From the NCBI RefSeq assembly GCF_900111765.1, contig NZ_FOIB01000004.1, forward strand, positions 124,001-188,000: a stretch of DNA of 64,000 nt. The letters are read 5' to 3'. The notes beneath the pieces were generated by a model. The model was not told where the DNA came from. It did not search any database and was given only the letters and a program-made list of their open reading frames with translations. Of this stretch, positions 17,986 to 27,688 are shown in pieces. The position numbers and the translations under genes are program-made. Each line of letters opens with the position of its first letter. Positions within the stretch are counted from its first letter, which is position 1. Source of the stretch: Myxococcus fulvus (GTDB lineage: Bacteria; Myxococcota; Myxococcia; Myxococcales; Myxococcaceae).

Positions 17986-20900
17986 CTACCCGAGGTCGAG
18001 CACGCAAAGGGCCACCGCCCGGAAGGTCTCCCCTTGTGCGAGCACCGCGCCCACATCCACCCGCGCCGGGTCACCCCCGCGCACCTTGGCATCCAGCCGG
18101 GCCAGCACGCGCCCCGCCGCGAGCGACGAGGGCACCGCGCGGAAGGCCGCCACGGCCGCTTCGTCGAAGCCGGGGACTTCGCCCGGGCGGGAAAGCTTCA
18201 CGCCCGCCTCTCCGAGCGCCAGGGCCAGCGCGCACAGGTAGCCCAGCTCCACCGCGTCGAAGCACGCGAGCGCGCCCGCGCCCAGCACCAGGGCGTCCGG
18301 CGCGGTGAGGTACGCCTCCACCCCGCCGATGGGGTCCACGCCCACCGCCAGCGACCCGGCGCCCAGGGACGTCAGCGCGGGCCGCAGCGCGGCGAACAGG
18401 CGCGGGAAGCTCTCGGTCGTCACCGGCAGCACCCGGGCGGGCGGCGCGTGCTGGAAGCCCGAGGCCAAAGGCAGCGGCGACACCGGCACCCGCGTCACCT
18501 GCGCGGTGCTGGAGGAGAGCGCCGCGCCGATGCCATCCGCGCGCTCGGCCGCGTCCTGACGTCCGACGAGCCGCAGGGCCTCGGCGAAGAGCGTCCAGCC
18601 ATCCACGTCCAGCGGGGACTCGCGCAGGAGCCCCGGCCACACGCGCGTGGCGAACCCGGCGCCCTCCGACACGGGCGACAGCCGCTCACAGGCCAGGCGG
18701 AGGACCTCCGGCGACAGGCCCGCGCCGTCGAGGAGGCGCTCGGCGAGCCGGGCCGCGGGGGCCACCAGCTGCGCGTCCAGGTAGCCGCGCAGAATGGACT
18801 CCAGCATCCCCGGCTCGTCGGTGAGCCGCTCGCGCAGCCGCAGCGCCTCGCCCGTGAGGCCCCGCTCCTCCGCGAGCCTCGCGCGGCGGGCCAGGCGCTC
18901 CTCGGTCTCCGGCAGCGCCTCCAGCTGGGCGGCGGCCTCGGCCACCTGGCCCAGCATCTCGTACGCGTCCGCCCAGCGCTCGCGGTGCTGCGTCGCGGCG
19001 GCGGGCCCTTCCGTGGCCACCAGGCGCTCGGCGAGGGACACGAAGGCGGCCGGGTCCTCGGCCTCGTCCACCAGCGCGAGCAGGTTGTGCAGCGCCGTCA
19101 CGCAGGTGGCGTCATCCTCCAGCGCGCGCTCGAAGGCCGCGCGGGCCTCGTCGGTCCGCTCCAGCGGGCTGAGCAACAGCTCGCCCTGCTCCAGGTGCAG
19201 GGTGGCGCGTGCTCGCGCGTCCTCCTCCACCTCGATGAGCTGGCCCAGCGTGCGCGCGGCGGCGTCGAAGCGGCCCAGGCTGTACTCCAGCATGTGGCGC
19301 TCGAGCAGCAGCGACTTGCGGCGGGACGTCCAGCCCTCCGCCGCCATGGCGAGCGCTTCCACGCGCGACGCGTCCGGCAGCGCGCGCACCCGGTCCAGCA
19401 CGGCCACCGAGAGCGCCTCCGGGTGCTTCTCGAGGCCAGGCAACAGCAGCGTGAGCCGGGCCGCGAAGCCCGCGTCGGTCGACAGCTCGTCCAGCGCGCG
19501 CAGCCGCTGCAGCTCGGGCGCGTCCGGGGCGCGCAGCACCTCGTCGCGCAGGGCCACGGCGAAGGCCGCGTCCCTCGGCACGGACAGGGCCGCCAGCTCC
19601 AGCAGCCCCTCCGCGTCGTGCTCCGCGCGCAAGCCATCCGCGAGCGCGGAGGCGTGGGCGGGGTCCGCGTCCGCCTGCGCGACCAGGGCCCACAGCGCCT
19701 CGCGCGTACGGGCCGCGTCTCCAGCCTGCGCGGCCATGGCCAGCGCGTCCGTCAGCTCGCCGGCCAGCATCGCGGGCGCGAAGCCGACCTGGAGCGCGCG
19801 GGCGAAGGCGCCCAGCCGGCCGAAGCGCTCCGCCAGCTCCGACGGCGCGAGCATGTCCGGCGCCTCGGTGGCGATGCGCTCGATGACCTCCAGCGCCTCG
19901 CCGTGCTCGCCCGCCTTCTCCCAGAGGTCCGCGGCCTCCAGCAGCAGCGGCGGACGCTCGTCCGGCGACGCGAGCCGGGCCGCCTGCAGCAGCGCCGTCG
20001 CGGCCTTGGGGGACTCGCCCGAGGCCCGATACAGGTGGGCGACCCGCAGCGTGGCGTCCACGTCCGGCTCGACGGCCGCCGCGGCCTTCGCCGCCTTCAG
20101 CGCGTCCGGCAGGCGCCCCGCGCTCTCGAAGGCACGGGCCGCCGCGAGCATCAGTGAGCGGCGCTCGCGCCCCGACGTCAGCTCGGCGCGGGCCACCTGG
20201 ACCTCGGCCCGACGCGCGGGCGCGTCCGTCAGCAGCTTCTCCAGCTCCTCCAGCGCGACGGCGTAGCCCGCGCCCGAGGCGCCGCGCTCCACCACCGCCT
20301 CCAGCGCCTCGCGGGCCGTGGACGCCTCACCCTCGGCCTCCAGCAGCGCGGCCAGCTCCAACCGCAGCAGGGCCGCCTCGTCCGCGTCCTCCAGGCGCGG
20401 CACCAGCCGCTCCAGGGCCTGACGCAGCCGGGCCGTGTCGCGGCGCTCGCGCAGCCCCGTCACCAGGGCGCGCAGCGCGGTGACGTCCTCGGGCGCGGCC
20501 TCGGCGGCGCGCTGGGTGAGCTCCCACGCCGCGTCCGCGTCCGCGAGCGACTCGGCGGCCACGGTGGCGGCGGCCAGGAGCAGTTCGGCGGCGCGTGCGC
20601 CTCCCGCGGCCTCGGCGCCGGACTCGTACACCGCCAGGAGGTCGCCGTGGCGGCCCATCGCGCGCAGGCCCGCGACGGCCCGGTCGATGACGGTGGCGTC
20701 GGCGGGACGCAGCCGCGCCAGGGGCAGCAGCGCGTCGATGGCCTCCCTCGGGTCCTCGAACAGGTCCGCCGCGCGGCGGTACAGCACCTCCGCCGTCGCC
20801 GTGTCCTCCGCCCGCCTGGCCAGCTGCAGCGAGGCGCGGTACAGCCCCGGCGCGTTGCCCGTGCGCGAGTGCACCTCCGCCAGCAGTGACAGCGCCTCGC

Positions 20901-23900
20901 GACCGCGCTCGCCGTCGGGCTCCAGCGACACCACCGACTCGAAGGCATCCGCCGCGTCGTGGTACGCGTTCGCGCCCAGCGACGCATGGCCCAGCCGCAG
21001 CCACGTCCGCGCGCGCACGGGAACGGGCAGCGCGTCTCCGCCCGCGTCCAGCAGCCGCCGGTCATACGGCCGCGCGGCGGCGGGGCCACCACTGCGAGCC
21101 GCCAGCTCCGCGCGGGCGGACAGCGCCTCCACGTCGTCGCCCGCGCTCGCCAGGTACACGTCGAAGGCCTCGGCGGCCAAGAGCGCCTCGCCCGCGTCCA
21201 AGAGGCGCGTGGCGCGCTCGCGAAGGAGGGGCAGCGACTGCTCGCGAGGCAGGGCCCGCGCGCGCTGGGCGAGCAGCTCCGACAGCCGGCGCACGTCCGT
21301 GGCCGCGCGCTCGCGCACCTGCTCGAAGGCCTCCACGCTCGCGGGGTCCAGCTCGAAGGCGCGGTCCTCGCACAAGAGCGCGCGCTCGCGGGCGCCTCCC
21401 GCGCGGAAGGCCCGGGCCGCCGCCAGGTAGCTGGCCGCGGCGTCCACGTCGGCCTGACGCTGGGCGCGCCGCAGCATCAGCTCCGCGAGCGACTGGTTGT
21501 CCTCGGACTCCTCCAGGAAGGCGCGGTGCCGAGTGAAGACGGGCTCGCGGAACGGGTCGGCCTCCAGCAGCACCGCGTCGAACTCGGCGGCGTCCGCGTG
21601 GCGCTTCACCTCGTGCAACAGCTCCGCGGCCTGCGCGGTGAGGTCCAGGTCGTCCGGACGCGCCGAGCGCGCGGCGATGAAGGCCGCGGCGGCCGCGTCG
21701 GGGCGCCCCGCCCTGTCGCGGTACAGCACCGCGGCGCGCTGGAGCAGCCCGGCGCGGCGCTCCGTGTCCGGCTCGCCCTCGGCGCACTCCTCGTACCAGG
21801 CGGCCAGCTCCGCCAGGCGGCCGTCGCGCTCCAACAGCCGGGCCAGCAGCGCCTCGGCCTCGTCGAGCGAGCGGTCCTCGCGCAGCGCCTCGCGCAGGAA
21901 GCGCTCCGCCTCCTCCGTGTCCGCGAGCACGCCCAGGTGCAGCTTCGCCAGCCGCAGCCGCAGCGCCGCGGACTCCTTGGCGTCGTCCAGCAGCGGCAGC
22001 GCGCGCTCCAGCCACAGGGCCTCGGCCTCGGCGTCGTCGCGGCGCTCGGCCAGCGCGGCGCCCAGTCGCGCGGTGCCCAGGTCCTCCGCCAGCGAGAAGG
22101 CCCGGTCCAGCGCGCCCTCCGCGGCCGAGAGGTCCAGCTTCACGTCGCGCAAGAGTTCCGCGCGGCGGCGCTCGGACGCGGCGGCCTCGGCGGGACGGCC
22201 CCGCGACTCCAGCAGGTCGCGTGCATCCGCGAGCGCGCGCAGCGCGTCGTCCGCGCGGCCGGTGGACTCGGCCAGCCGGGCCTCTTCGTCGTGGGCCGCG
22301 AGCGTCGCCGCCACGTCGCCCACCTGGAGGCTGAGCGCGGCCACCTGACGCAGCTCCGTGAGCAGCTCCAGCGAGCGCCCCGTCTCGCGGTACAGCGCGG
22401 CGAGCCGCAGCCGCAGGGGCAGCGGCGTCTGGGCCATCTGGGCCGCGTGCGACAAGAGCGACGCCGCGACACCCGCGTCCGCGAGCGAGGCGCGCGCCTT
22501 GTCCGCCAGCACGACGAGCCGCCGCACCGTGTCCTCGGACGGCGCCAGCGCGCGCGCGTGGGTGACGAGCACCTCGAAGGCGCCGCGCGGGTCGTCCTTC
22601 TCCAAGAGCGCGGAGAGCCGCTGCACCGCGGCCTCGCACAAGGGACGCTCGGCGAGCAGCTTCCGGTACGCGCCCACCGCGCGCTTCGTCTCGCCCGCGC
22701 CCTCCGCCAGCTCGCCCAGCCGCAGCCAGGCCGCCTCGGCGGATTCGGCATCGCCCGAGAAGTCCACCGCCAGGGCCAGCGTCTCCTGGAGCGGCAGCGC
22801 CTCCACCACCGCGCCGCGCAGGTAGAGCAGCTCCGCCAGCGAGGCCAGCTCCGCGCCGCGCGCGGGCACCAGGGCGTGCGCCTTGCGCGACAGCTTCAGC
22901 GCGCGCTCCAGGTCCTCCGCGTCGCGCGCGTAGGCGGCGCCCTCGCGCAGCAGCGCGGCGGCCTCCGTCGCGCCCGCGCTCTCGGCGGCGGTCTCCAGCA
23001 GCGCCGCGGCCTCGCGCAGCTCGCCCCGGCCCGCGACCAGGGACACCAGCTGGCGCCGCGCGTTCGCGTCGTCCGGGGTCAGCCGCAGCGCGTGGCGCAG
23101 CGCCGCCTCGGCGGGGCCCGGCTGGTCGAGTCGCTCCAGGTAGAGCGACGCCAGCTCCGAGTACATCGTCGCGGCCTCGCCCGACCCGGCGTGAGGCGCC
23201 TCGGCCGCGAGCACCTCGGCCAGCGCGGCCCAGTCTCCCAGGGTCCGCAGCACGCGCAGCAGCGACGCCGTGGCGCCCGCGTGTCGGGGCGCCAGCGCCA
23301 GCGCCGCCCGCAGGCTCTCGCGCGCATCGGCCAGCGCGCCGCGCGACTCCAGCAACGCGGCGCGGGCCAGGTGCGCCTCGACGCGACGGGGCGTGGGGCC
23401 CTGCTTCGCGGCCTCGGCCAGCGCGGTGGCCTCCTCGTCCGGGCGCTCGTCACGGCGGGCCAGGTCGGCCAGGGTGAACCAGGCGTCGCAGCGCTCCGCC
23501 TCCGAGGGCGACAGGGCGACGGCGGCGAGCAACGCCTCGCGCGCCAGCGGCCGGACATCCTTCTGCGCCAGCGTCGTCCCCAGGGCGAGCAGTCGCTCGC
23601 GGGCGCGCGTGCCGAGCTGGGCATCGGCGACCACCGCGCGACGCCACACCTCCAGCTCGCCCGCCTCGTCCTCGGACTCACGCGCCAGCTCCGCCAGCGC
23701 CAGCAGCAGCGGCGCGGGACGGCGAGACAGCGTGGCGGCCTCGGAGAAGTCCTCGCGCGCGGCGGACACCCGGTGGGAGGCGCGGTGCAGCACGGCGCGG
23801 CGCGCGAGCAACTCCGCGCGCTCCTCTCCCGACGAGGAGGTCACCAGGGCGCCCAGCAGCTCCAGACGCTCGGCCTCCTCCTCCATGGAGCCCGTGCCCG

Positions 23901-26900
23901 GCGGGGGCAGCAGGTCGAGCAGCGCCTGCGCCGCCCACGTGTCGTGCGGCTCCTCGAGGCGCAGGCTGCGCAGCGAGTCCATCGCAGCGCCCGCGCGTCC
24001 CAGCGACAGCGACAGCTCCGCCAGCTCGCGACGGGCCGCGCGGCGAGGCTCGCCGGACAGGCGCGGCCACAGCTCCACCAGCAGGTCCGCCAGCGCCTCG
24101 CGAGCGCCTGACTTGCGGTGCAGGCTGGCCAGCTCCACGCGCGCGTCCAGGTCCTCCGGCGCGCGGATGCAGTACTCGGCCAACAGCCGGCGCGCGGCGT
24201 CGGTGCGGCCCGCGCGCACGGCGGCGCCCGCGGCCTTGCGCGTGAGGGACACCCGCTCCGCCTCGCGAGGCGCGTCGGCGTCCACGGGAGGCAGCGCCAG
24301 CACCGCCTCGAAGTCGTCCAGCGCGGCCCGCGCATCGGTGGGCAGCTTCAGCTCACCCCGACGCTGCCGCGCGGGAGCGAAGGACGCGTCGCGCTCCAGC
24401 GCCTCGGCGAGGAACGCCTCCTCGCGACTGGTCCCCGCCGCGAGCAGCGACGCGCGGAACAAGAGCCGCGCGCCCGCGCGGTCCTCGGGCACCAGCACGG
24501 CGCGCCGCGCGTACAGGCGCGCGGCCTCCAGCTTCTCGCCCCGCTCCAGCTCCAGCTCGGCCAGCGACTCCAGCACCTCGGCCGCCAGCGGGCCCTCGGG
24601 GCTCGCCTCCAGCGCGGCGGACAGGCGCAGCAGCGCGGCGGACTTCTCGCCCCGCTCGAGCAGCGCGCGAGCGCTCTGCAGGAACAGCGGCGCGGCCTCC
24701 TCGGCCCGCTCGGCGCCCATCAGCGCCTGCGCGCGTCCCGCCCACAGCTCGGCCAGCGCCTGCGTCTCGCCGGCCTCGGTGTAGAGGGCCTCCAGCCGCG
24801 CGGCCAGCGCGTCATCCAGCCGGCGCAAGGGCAGCGCCTGCGCGTACGCGGCGATGGCGCCCTCGCGGTCGCCGAGCATCTCGCACGCGCGACCCAGCCG
24901 GGCCCGCACGTCCGCCAGCTTCTCCGGCGCCGCCGTGCGAGGCAGCGTGGACAACAGCGACTCCAGCGCGCGCCGCGCATGCTCGGGGCGGTCGCAGCGC
25001 AGGGACAGGTCCGCCAGGTCCAACAGCACCGCGGAGTCGGGCGCGAGCCGCGCCGCCTTCTCCAGCGCCACCAGCGCATCGCCCACGCGCCCCAGCCGGG
25101 CCTCCAGCACCCCGGCCAGCTCGCGCAGCGCGGCCGCCGCCAGTCGCTTGTCGCCCTGCGCCTCGGCCACCCGCGCGCGCTCCTCCAGCGCCACGGCCAG
25201 CCCGGCCATGTCCGCGCGCTTGCGCTGCAGGGCGCACAGCTCACCCAGCGCCGGCAGGTCATCGGGCTCCGCGCGGAGCACCTCCTGCAGCGAGTGCACC
25301 GCCAGGTCCAAATCGAAGGCCAGGTCGCGAGCGGCCACCGCGAGGCGCCGGTACTTCTGCGCGCGCTCCTTCACGTCGGTGGACAGCCGCGCCAGCGCGG
25401 ACAGGCACCGCGTGAGCAGCGGACCGTCGCGCCGCGCCTCGGCCAGCGCCAGCAGGGACTCCAGCGACGGCCGGTGGTCCGCGTCCGCCTCCAGCGCGAG
25501 CAACAGCAGTCGCTCCGCCTTCTCCGGCTGCTGCAGCCGCCCGCGGTACAGCTCGCCCGCCTCCGCCCAGGACGCGGCGCGCTTGGAGGGCTCGTCCTGG
25601 AGCGCGGCGGACTTCTCCAGCGCGTCGGCCAGCTCCAGCGCCTTGCCGGTGATGCGGAAGTACGGAATCAGCTCCTCGAGCGCCAGCGCGTCGCGAGGGT
25701 CCAGCGCGAGCGCGGACTCCAGGTGCTCACGCGAGCGCGCCGGGTCTCCCAGCCGCGAGCGGTACAGCCTGGCCAGCGCGTGGTGGCTCGCATGCGCCGC
25801 GTGGCGGATGCCCTCCGAGCGCGGCGCCGGCCCCGCCAGCTCCAGCGCCTGCTGGTAGCCCGCGAGCGCCTCCTGCAACCGGCCCAGCCCCTCCGCCACG
25901 CGCGCGGCGGCGAACAGCGGCTCGGGCTCACCGGGGAGCAGCGACACCGCCTCGCGGTAGCGGAGCAGCGCGTTCTCCGGCTGCTTCAGGCCCTCTTCCC
26001 ACACGCGGCCGGCCATCAGGTCGGCGTGGCCCACCCGGTCCAGCTCGTGCCGGGCCATGGAGACCTCGCGCAGGCGGTCCAACGCCTTGAGCGCGCGCAG
26101 GTGCTCGCCCCCCCGGTGACACAGCTCACCGAGCAGCAGCAGCGCATCGGCCTGGTCCGGCGCCAGTCGCAGCGCGGCCTCGCAGTGCAGGCGCGCGCCG
26201 GCGATGTCGTCCTCCGTCTGCGCGCACAGCCGGGCCAGGTGCACGTGCGCGTCCGCGGCCTCGTGCGGGTCGCGAGCGAGCGCCGCCAGCCGGCGATAGG
26301 CCCGCACCGCGCCGGCCCTGTCGCGCGCCTGGTCCGACGCGCGCGCCAGCGCCTTGAGCGACGGCAGGTGGTCCGGCTTCAACCCCAAGAGTTCGTGCAG
26401 CGCCTTCACCGCGACCTGGGGCGCGGTGTCGCGAGAGCAGCGCGCGGCGGCCTCGGCGGAGAAGAAGGCCGCGGCCTCCTCGGACGTGCGACGCGCCAGC
26501 GCGCACAGCGCCAGATAGCGCTCGGCCGCGCGAGCACCCTCGCCCCGGCGCTCGCGCACCACCGCCTCGCCCCACAGCGCCGCGGGGCTCCTGTCCCTCC
26601 TGCGCTGGAGCGTGGCCGCCACGTCCAGGGCCAGCTCGTGCGCCTGGGGGTCCGCGACCAGGAGCGACAACAGCCGCTCCGCCGCGAACGGGTGCGCGTC
26701 CTGCGCGTCCCCGGCCTGCAGATACACCTGCCGCGCCTCGGCCAGACGGCCCTGGGCGATGAGCCCCTCCGCGTCCGCGAACGCCCGCGCGCCCTCGAGC
26801 GTGAGCAGCAGCTCCTCATCCGGCGCGGACGGAGGCGGCAGCCCCCCCGCCGCGAAGCGCAGCCGCAGGCCCGTGCTCGACACCTCGGCGGCGGACAGCC

Positions 26901-27534
26901 GCGCCGTGTCCAGCGACGGCATCTTGTAGCCCCGGCTCACCGCCGCGAGCTGACACAGCGCGGGCAGCACGCGCGTGGAGAACCCCGAGGCCCCGCGCAC
27001 CTCCACGTCGGGCACCAGCGCCAGCGCGCCCACCGCCGCGGACAACAACCCCGGCACCTGCACCGACGGCGTCGACGAGAAGCCGTACAGCCGCACGTCG
27101 TACAGGTAGATGGCGAGCTTCTCGCCATCCGCGTCGAAGGCGACCTTGAACGTGAACGGCGTGCGCTCCGGCGCAGGCAGCCGCCCCTGTCCCTCCAGGT
27201 AGCCGGGACGGAAGTGCAGCCGCAGCTCCTCGATGCCCGCCAGCTTCCCCGCGAGTTCCGCCACCCGCCGCGTGACGAGGTCCGCGTCGACGCTCAGCTC
27301 CAGGAAGCCGAAGCTCAGCTTCTTGCGCTGATAACGCGTGGCCCCGGCGCTGACGTTGAAGGGGAAGCTGACGTCCGGAATCTGGAGCGCGAAGTCGGAG
27401 ATGCGCAGCCCGGGGATGACTTCGAGCGCGGGGAAGCCCACGAACGCCCTGCGGTCCAGCAGGCGCAGCTCGGGTGCGGCGGCGCGCGCGTCGGGCGCCG
27501 CGGTGGGCTTGGTGGAGTCGCTCTCGTTGGCCAT
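17986..27534 (-). CDS. Giant TPR-repeat protein (3,182 residues)
   Basis: A single open frame of 9.5 kb. No signal peptide or TM segment is seen, so it is probably cytoplasmic. Residues 1-265 form a distinct beta-rich domain (PGLRISDFALQIPDVSFPF, LHFRPGYLEGQGRLP, IYLYDVRLYGFSS) that I do not recognise. Residues about 265-3,000 are dozens of TPR-like helix pairs, e.g. AEARQVYLQAGDAQDAHP, AERYLALCALARRTSEEA and RSREHLESALALDPRDALALEEL; the unit is close to 34-40 residues and very Ala/Leu/Glu/Arg-rich. The last 180 residues form another non-TPR domain (LRPALTSLGAGSLAVGVDP, ELGYLCALALALGEAG). It faces a divergent Ser/Thr kinase gene across 154 bases, so a scaffold in a kinase pathway is a reasonable guess. 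The low sequence complexity makes antisense frames stay open for long distances. Confidence 0.88.
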   Translation of the reverse strand: MANESDSTKPTAAPDARAAAPELRLLDRRAFVGFPALEVIPGLRISDFALQIPDVSFPFNVSAGATRYQRKKLSFGFLELSVDADLVTRRVAELAGKLAGIEELRLHFRPGYLEGQGRLPAPERTPFTFKVAFDADGEKLAIYLYDVRLYGFSSTPSVQVPGLLSAAVGALALVPDVEVRGASGFSTRVLPALCQLAAVSRGYKMPSLDTARLSAAEVSSTGLRLRFAAGGLPPPSAPDEELLLTLEGARAFADAEGLIAQGRLAEARQVYLQAGDAQDAHPFAAERLLSLLVADPQAHELALDVAATLQRRRDRSPAALWGEAVVRERRGEGARAAERYLALCALARRTSEEAAAFFSAEAAARCSRDTAPQVAVKALHELLGLKPDHLPSLKALARASDQARDRAGAVRAYRRLAALARDPHEAADAHVHLARLCAQTEDDIAGARLHCEAALRLAPDQADALLLLGELCHRGGEHLRALKALDRLREVSMARHELDRVGHADLMAGRVWEEGLKQPENALLRYREAVSLLPGEPEPLFAAARVAEGLGRLQEALAGYQQALELAGPAPRSEGIRHAAHASHHALARLYRSRLGDPARSREHLESALALDPRDALALEELIPYFRITGKALELADALEKSAALQDEPSKRAASWAEAGELYRGRLQQPEKAERLLLLALEADADHRPSLESLLALAEARRDGPLLTRCLSALARLSTDVKERAQKYRRLAVAARDLAFDLDLAVHSLQEVLRAEPDDLPALGELCALQRKRADMAGLAVALEERARVAEAQGDKRLAAAALRELAGVLEARLGRVGDALVALEKAARLAPDSAVLLDLADLSLRCDRPEHARRALESLLSTLPRTAAPEKLADVRARLGRACEMLGDREGAIAAYAQALPLRRLDDALAARLEALYTEAGETQALAELWAGRAQALMGAERAEEAAPLFLQSARALLERGEKSAALLRLSAALEASPEGPLAAEVLESLAELELERGEKLEAARLYARRAVLVPEDRAGARLLFRASLLAAGTSREEAFLAEALERDASFAPARQRRGELKLPTDARAALDDFEAVLALPPVDADAPREAERVSLTRKAAGAAVRAGRTDAARRLLAEYCIRAPEDLDARVELASLHRKSGAREALADLLVELWPRLSGEPRRAARRELAELSLSLGRAGAAMDSLRSLRLEEPHDTWAAQALLDLLPPPGTGSMEEEAERLELLGALVTSSSGEERAELLARRAVLHRASHRVSAAREDFSEAATLSRRPAPLLLALAELARESEDEAGELEVWRRAVVADAQLGTRARERLLALGTTLAQKDVRPLAREALLAAVALSPSEAERCDAWFTLADLARRDERPDEEATALAEAAKQGPTPRRVEAHLARAALLESRGALADARESLRAALALAPRHAGATASLLRVLRTLGDWAALAEVLAAEAPHAGSGEAATMYSELASLYLERLDQPGPAEAALRHALRLTPDDANARRQLVSLVAGRGELREAAALLETAAESAGATEAAALLREGAAYARDAEDLERALKLSRKAHALVPARGAELASLAELLYLRGAVVEALPLQETLALAVDFSGDAESAEAAWLRLGELAEGAGETKRAVGAYRKLLAERPLCEAAVQRLSALLEKDDPRGAFEVLVTHARALAPSEDTVRRLVVLADKARASLADAGVAASLLSHAAQMAQTPLPLRLRLAALYRETGRSLELLTELRQVAALSLQVGDVAATLAAHDEEARLAESTGRADDALRALADARDLLESRGRPAEAAASERRRAELLRDVKLDLSAAEGALDRAFSLAEDLGTARLGAALAERRDDAEAEALWLERALPLLDDAKESAALRLRLAKLHLGVLADTEEAERFLREALREDRSLDEAEALLARLLERDGRLAELAAWYEECAEGEPDTERRAGLLQRAAVLYRDRAGRPDAAAAAFIAARSARPDDLDLTAQAAELLHEVKRHADAAEFDAVLLEADPFREPVFTRHRAFLEESEDNQSLAELMLRRAQRQADVDAAASYLAAARAFRAGGARERALLCEDRAFELDPASVEAFEQVRERAATDVRRLSELLAQRARALPREQSLPLLRERATRLLDAGEALLAAEAFDVYLASAGDDVEALSARAELAARSGGPAAARPYDRRLLDAGGDALPVPVRARTWLRLGHASLGANAYHDAADAFESVVSLEPDGERGREALSLLAEVHSRTGNAPGLYRASLQLARRAEDTATAEVLYRRAADLFEDPREAIDALLPLARLRPADATVIDRAVAGLRAMGRHGDLLAVYESGAEAAGGARAAELLLAAATVAAESLADADAAWELTQRAAEAAPEDVTALRALVTGLRERRDTARLRQALERLVPRLEDADEAALLRLELAALLEAEGEASTAREALEAVVERGASGAGYAVALEELEKLLTDAPARRAEVQVARAELTSGRERRSLMLAAARAFESAGRLPDALKAAKAAAAVEPDVDATLRVAHLYRASGESPKAATALLQAARLASPDERPPLLLEAADLWEKAGEHGEALEVIERIATEAPDMLAPSELAERFGRLGAFARALQVGFAPAMLAGELTDALAMAAQAGDAARTREALWALVAQADADPAHASALADGLRAEHDAEGLLELAALSVPRDAAFAVALRDEVLRAPDAPELQRLRALDELSTDAGFAARLTLLLPGLEKHPEALSVAVLDRVRALPDASRVEALAMAAEGWTSRRKSLLLERHMLEYSLGRFDAAARTLGQLIEVEEDARARATLHLEQGELLLSPLERTDEARAAFERALEDDATCVTALHNLLALVDEAEDPAAFVSLAERLVATEGPAAATQHRERWADAYEMLGQVAEAAAQLEALPETEERLARRARLAEERGLTGEALRLRERLTDEPGMLESILRGYLDAQLVAPAARLAERLLDGAGLSPEVLRLACERLSPVSEGAGFATRVWPGLLRESPLDVDGWTLFAEALRLVGRQDAAERADGIGAALSSSTAQVTRVPVSPLPLASGFQHAPPARVLPVTTESFPRLFAALRPALTSLGAGSLAVGVDPIGGVEAYLTAPDALVLGAGALACFDAVELGYLCALALALGEAGVKLSRPGEVPGFDEAAVAAFRAVPSSLAAGRVLARLDAKVRGGDPARVDVGAVLAQGETFRAVALCVLDLG

Positions 27535-27688
27535 CGCGGGAGCCCGGACGCTACCACGGTGCCCAAGCCCCCGAAATTTATGGCAATCCCCCGCCCGGGG
27601 GGCAGCCGGAGGGGCAGAGCGGCCCCAGGCCCGCCCCCGTGCGGTTCGTCATGCGCGCGAACGCGAAGTCGGACAAGATGCGCCCGGC

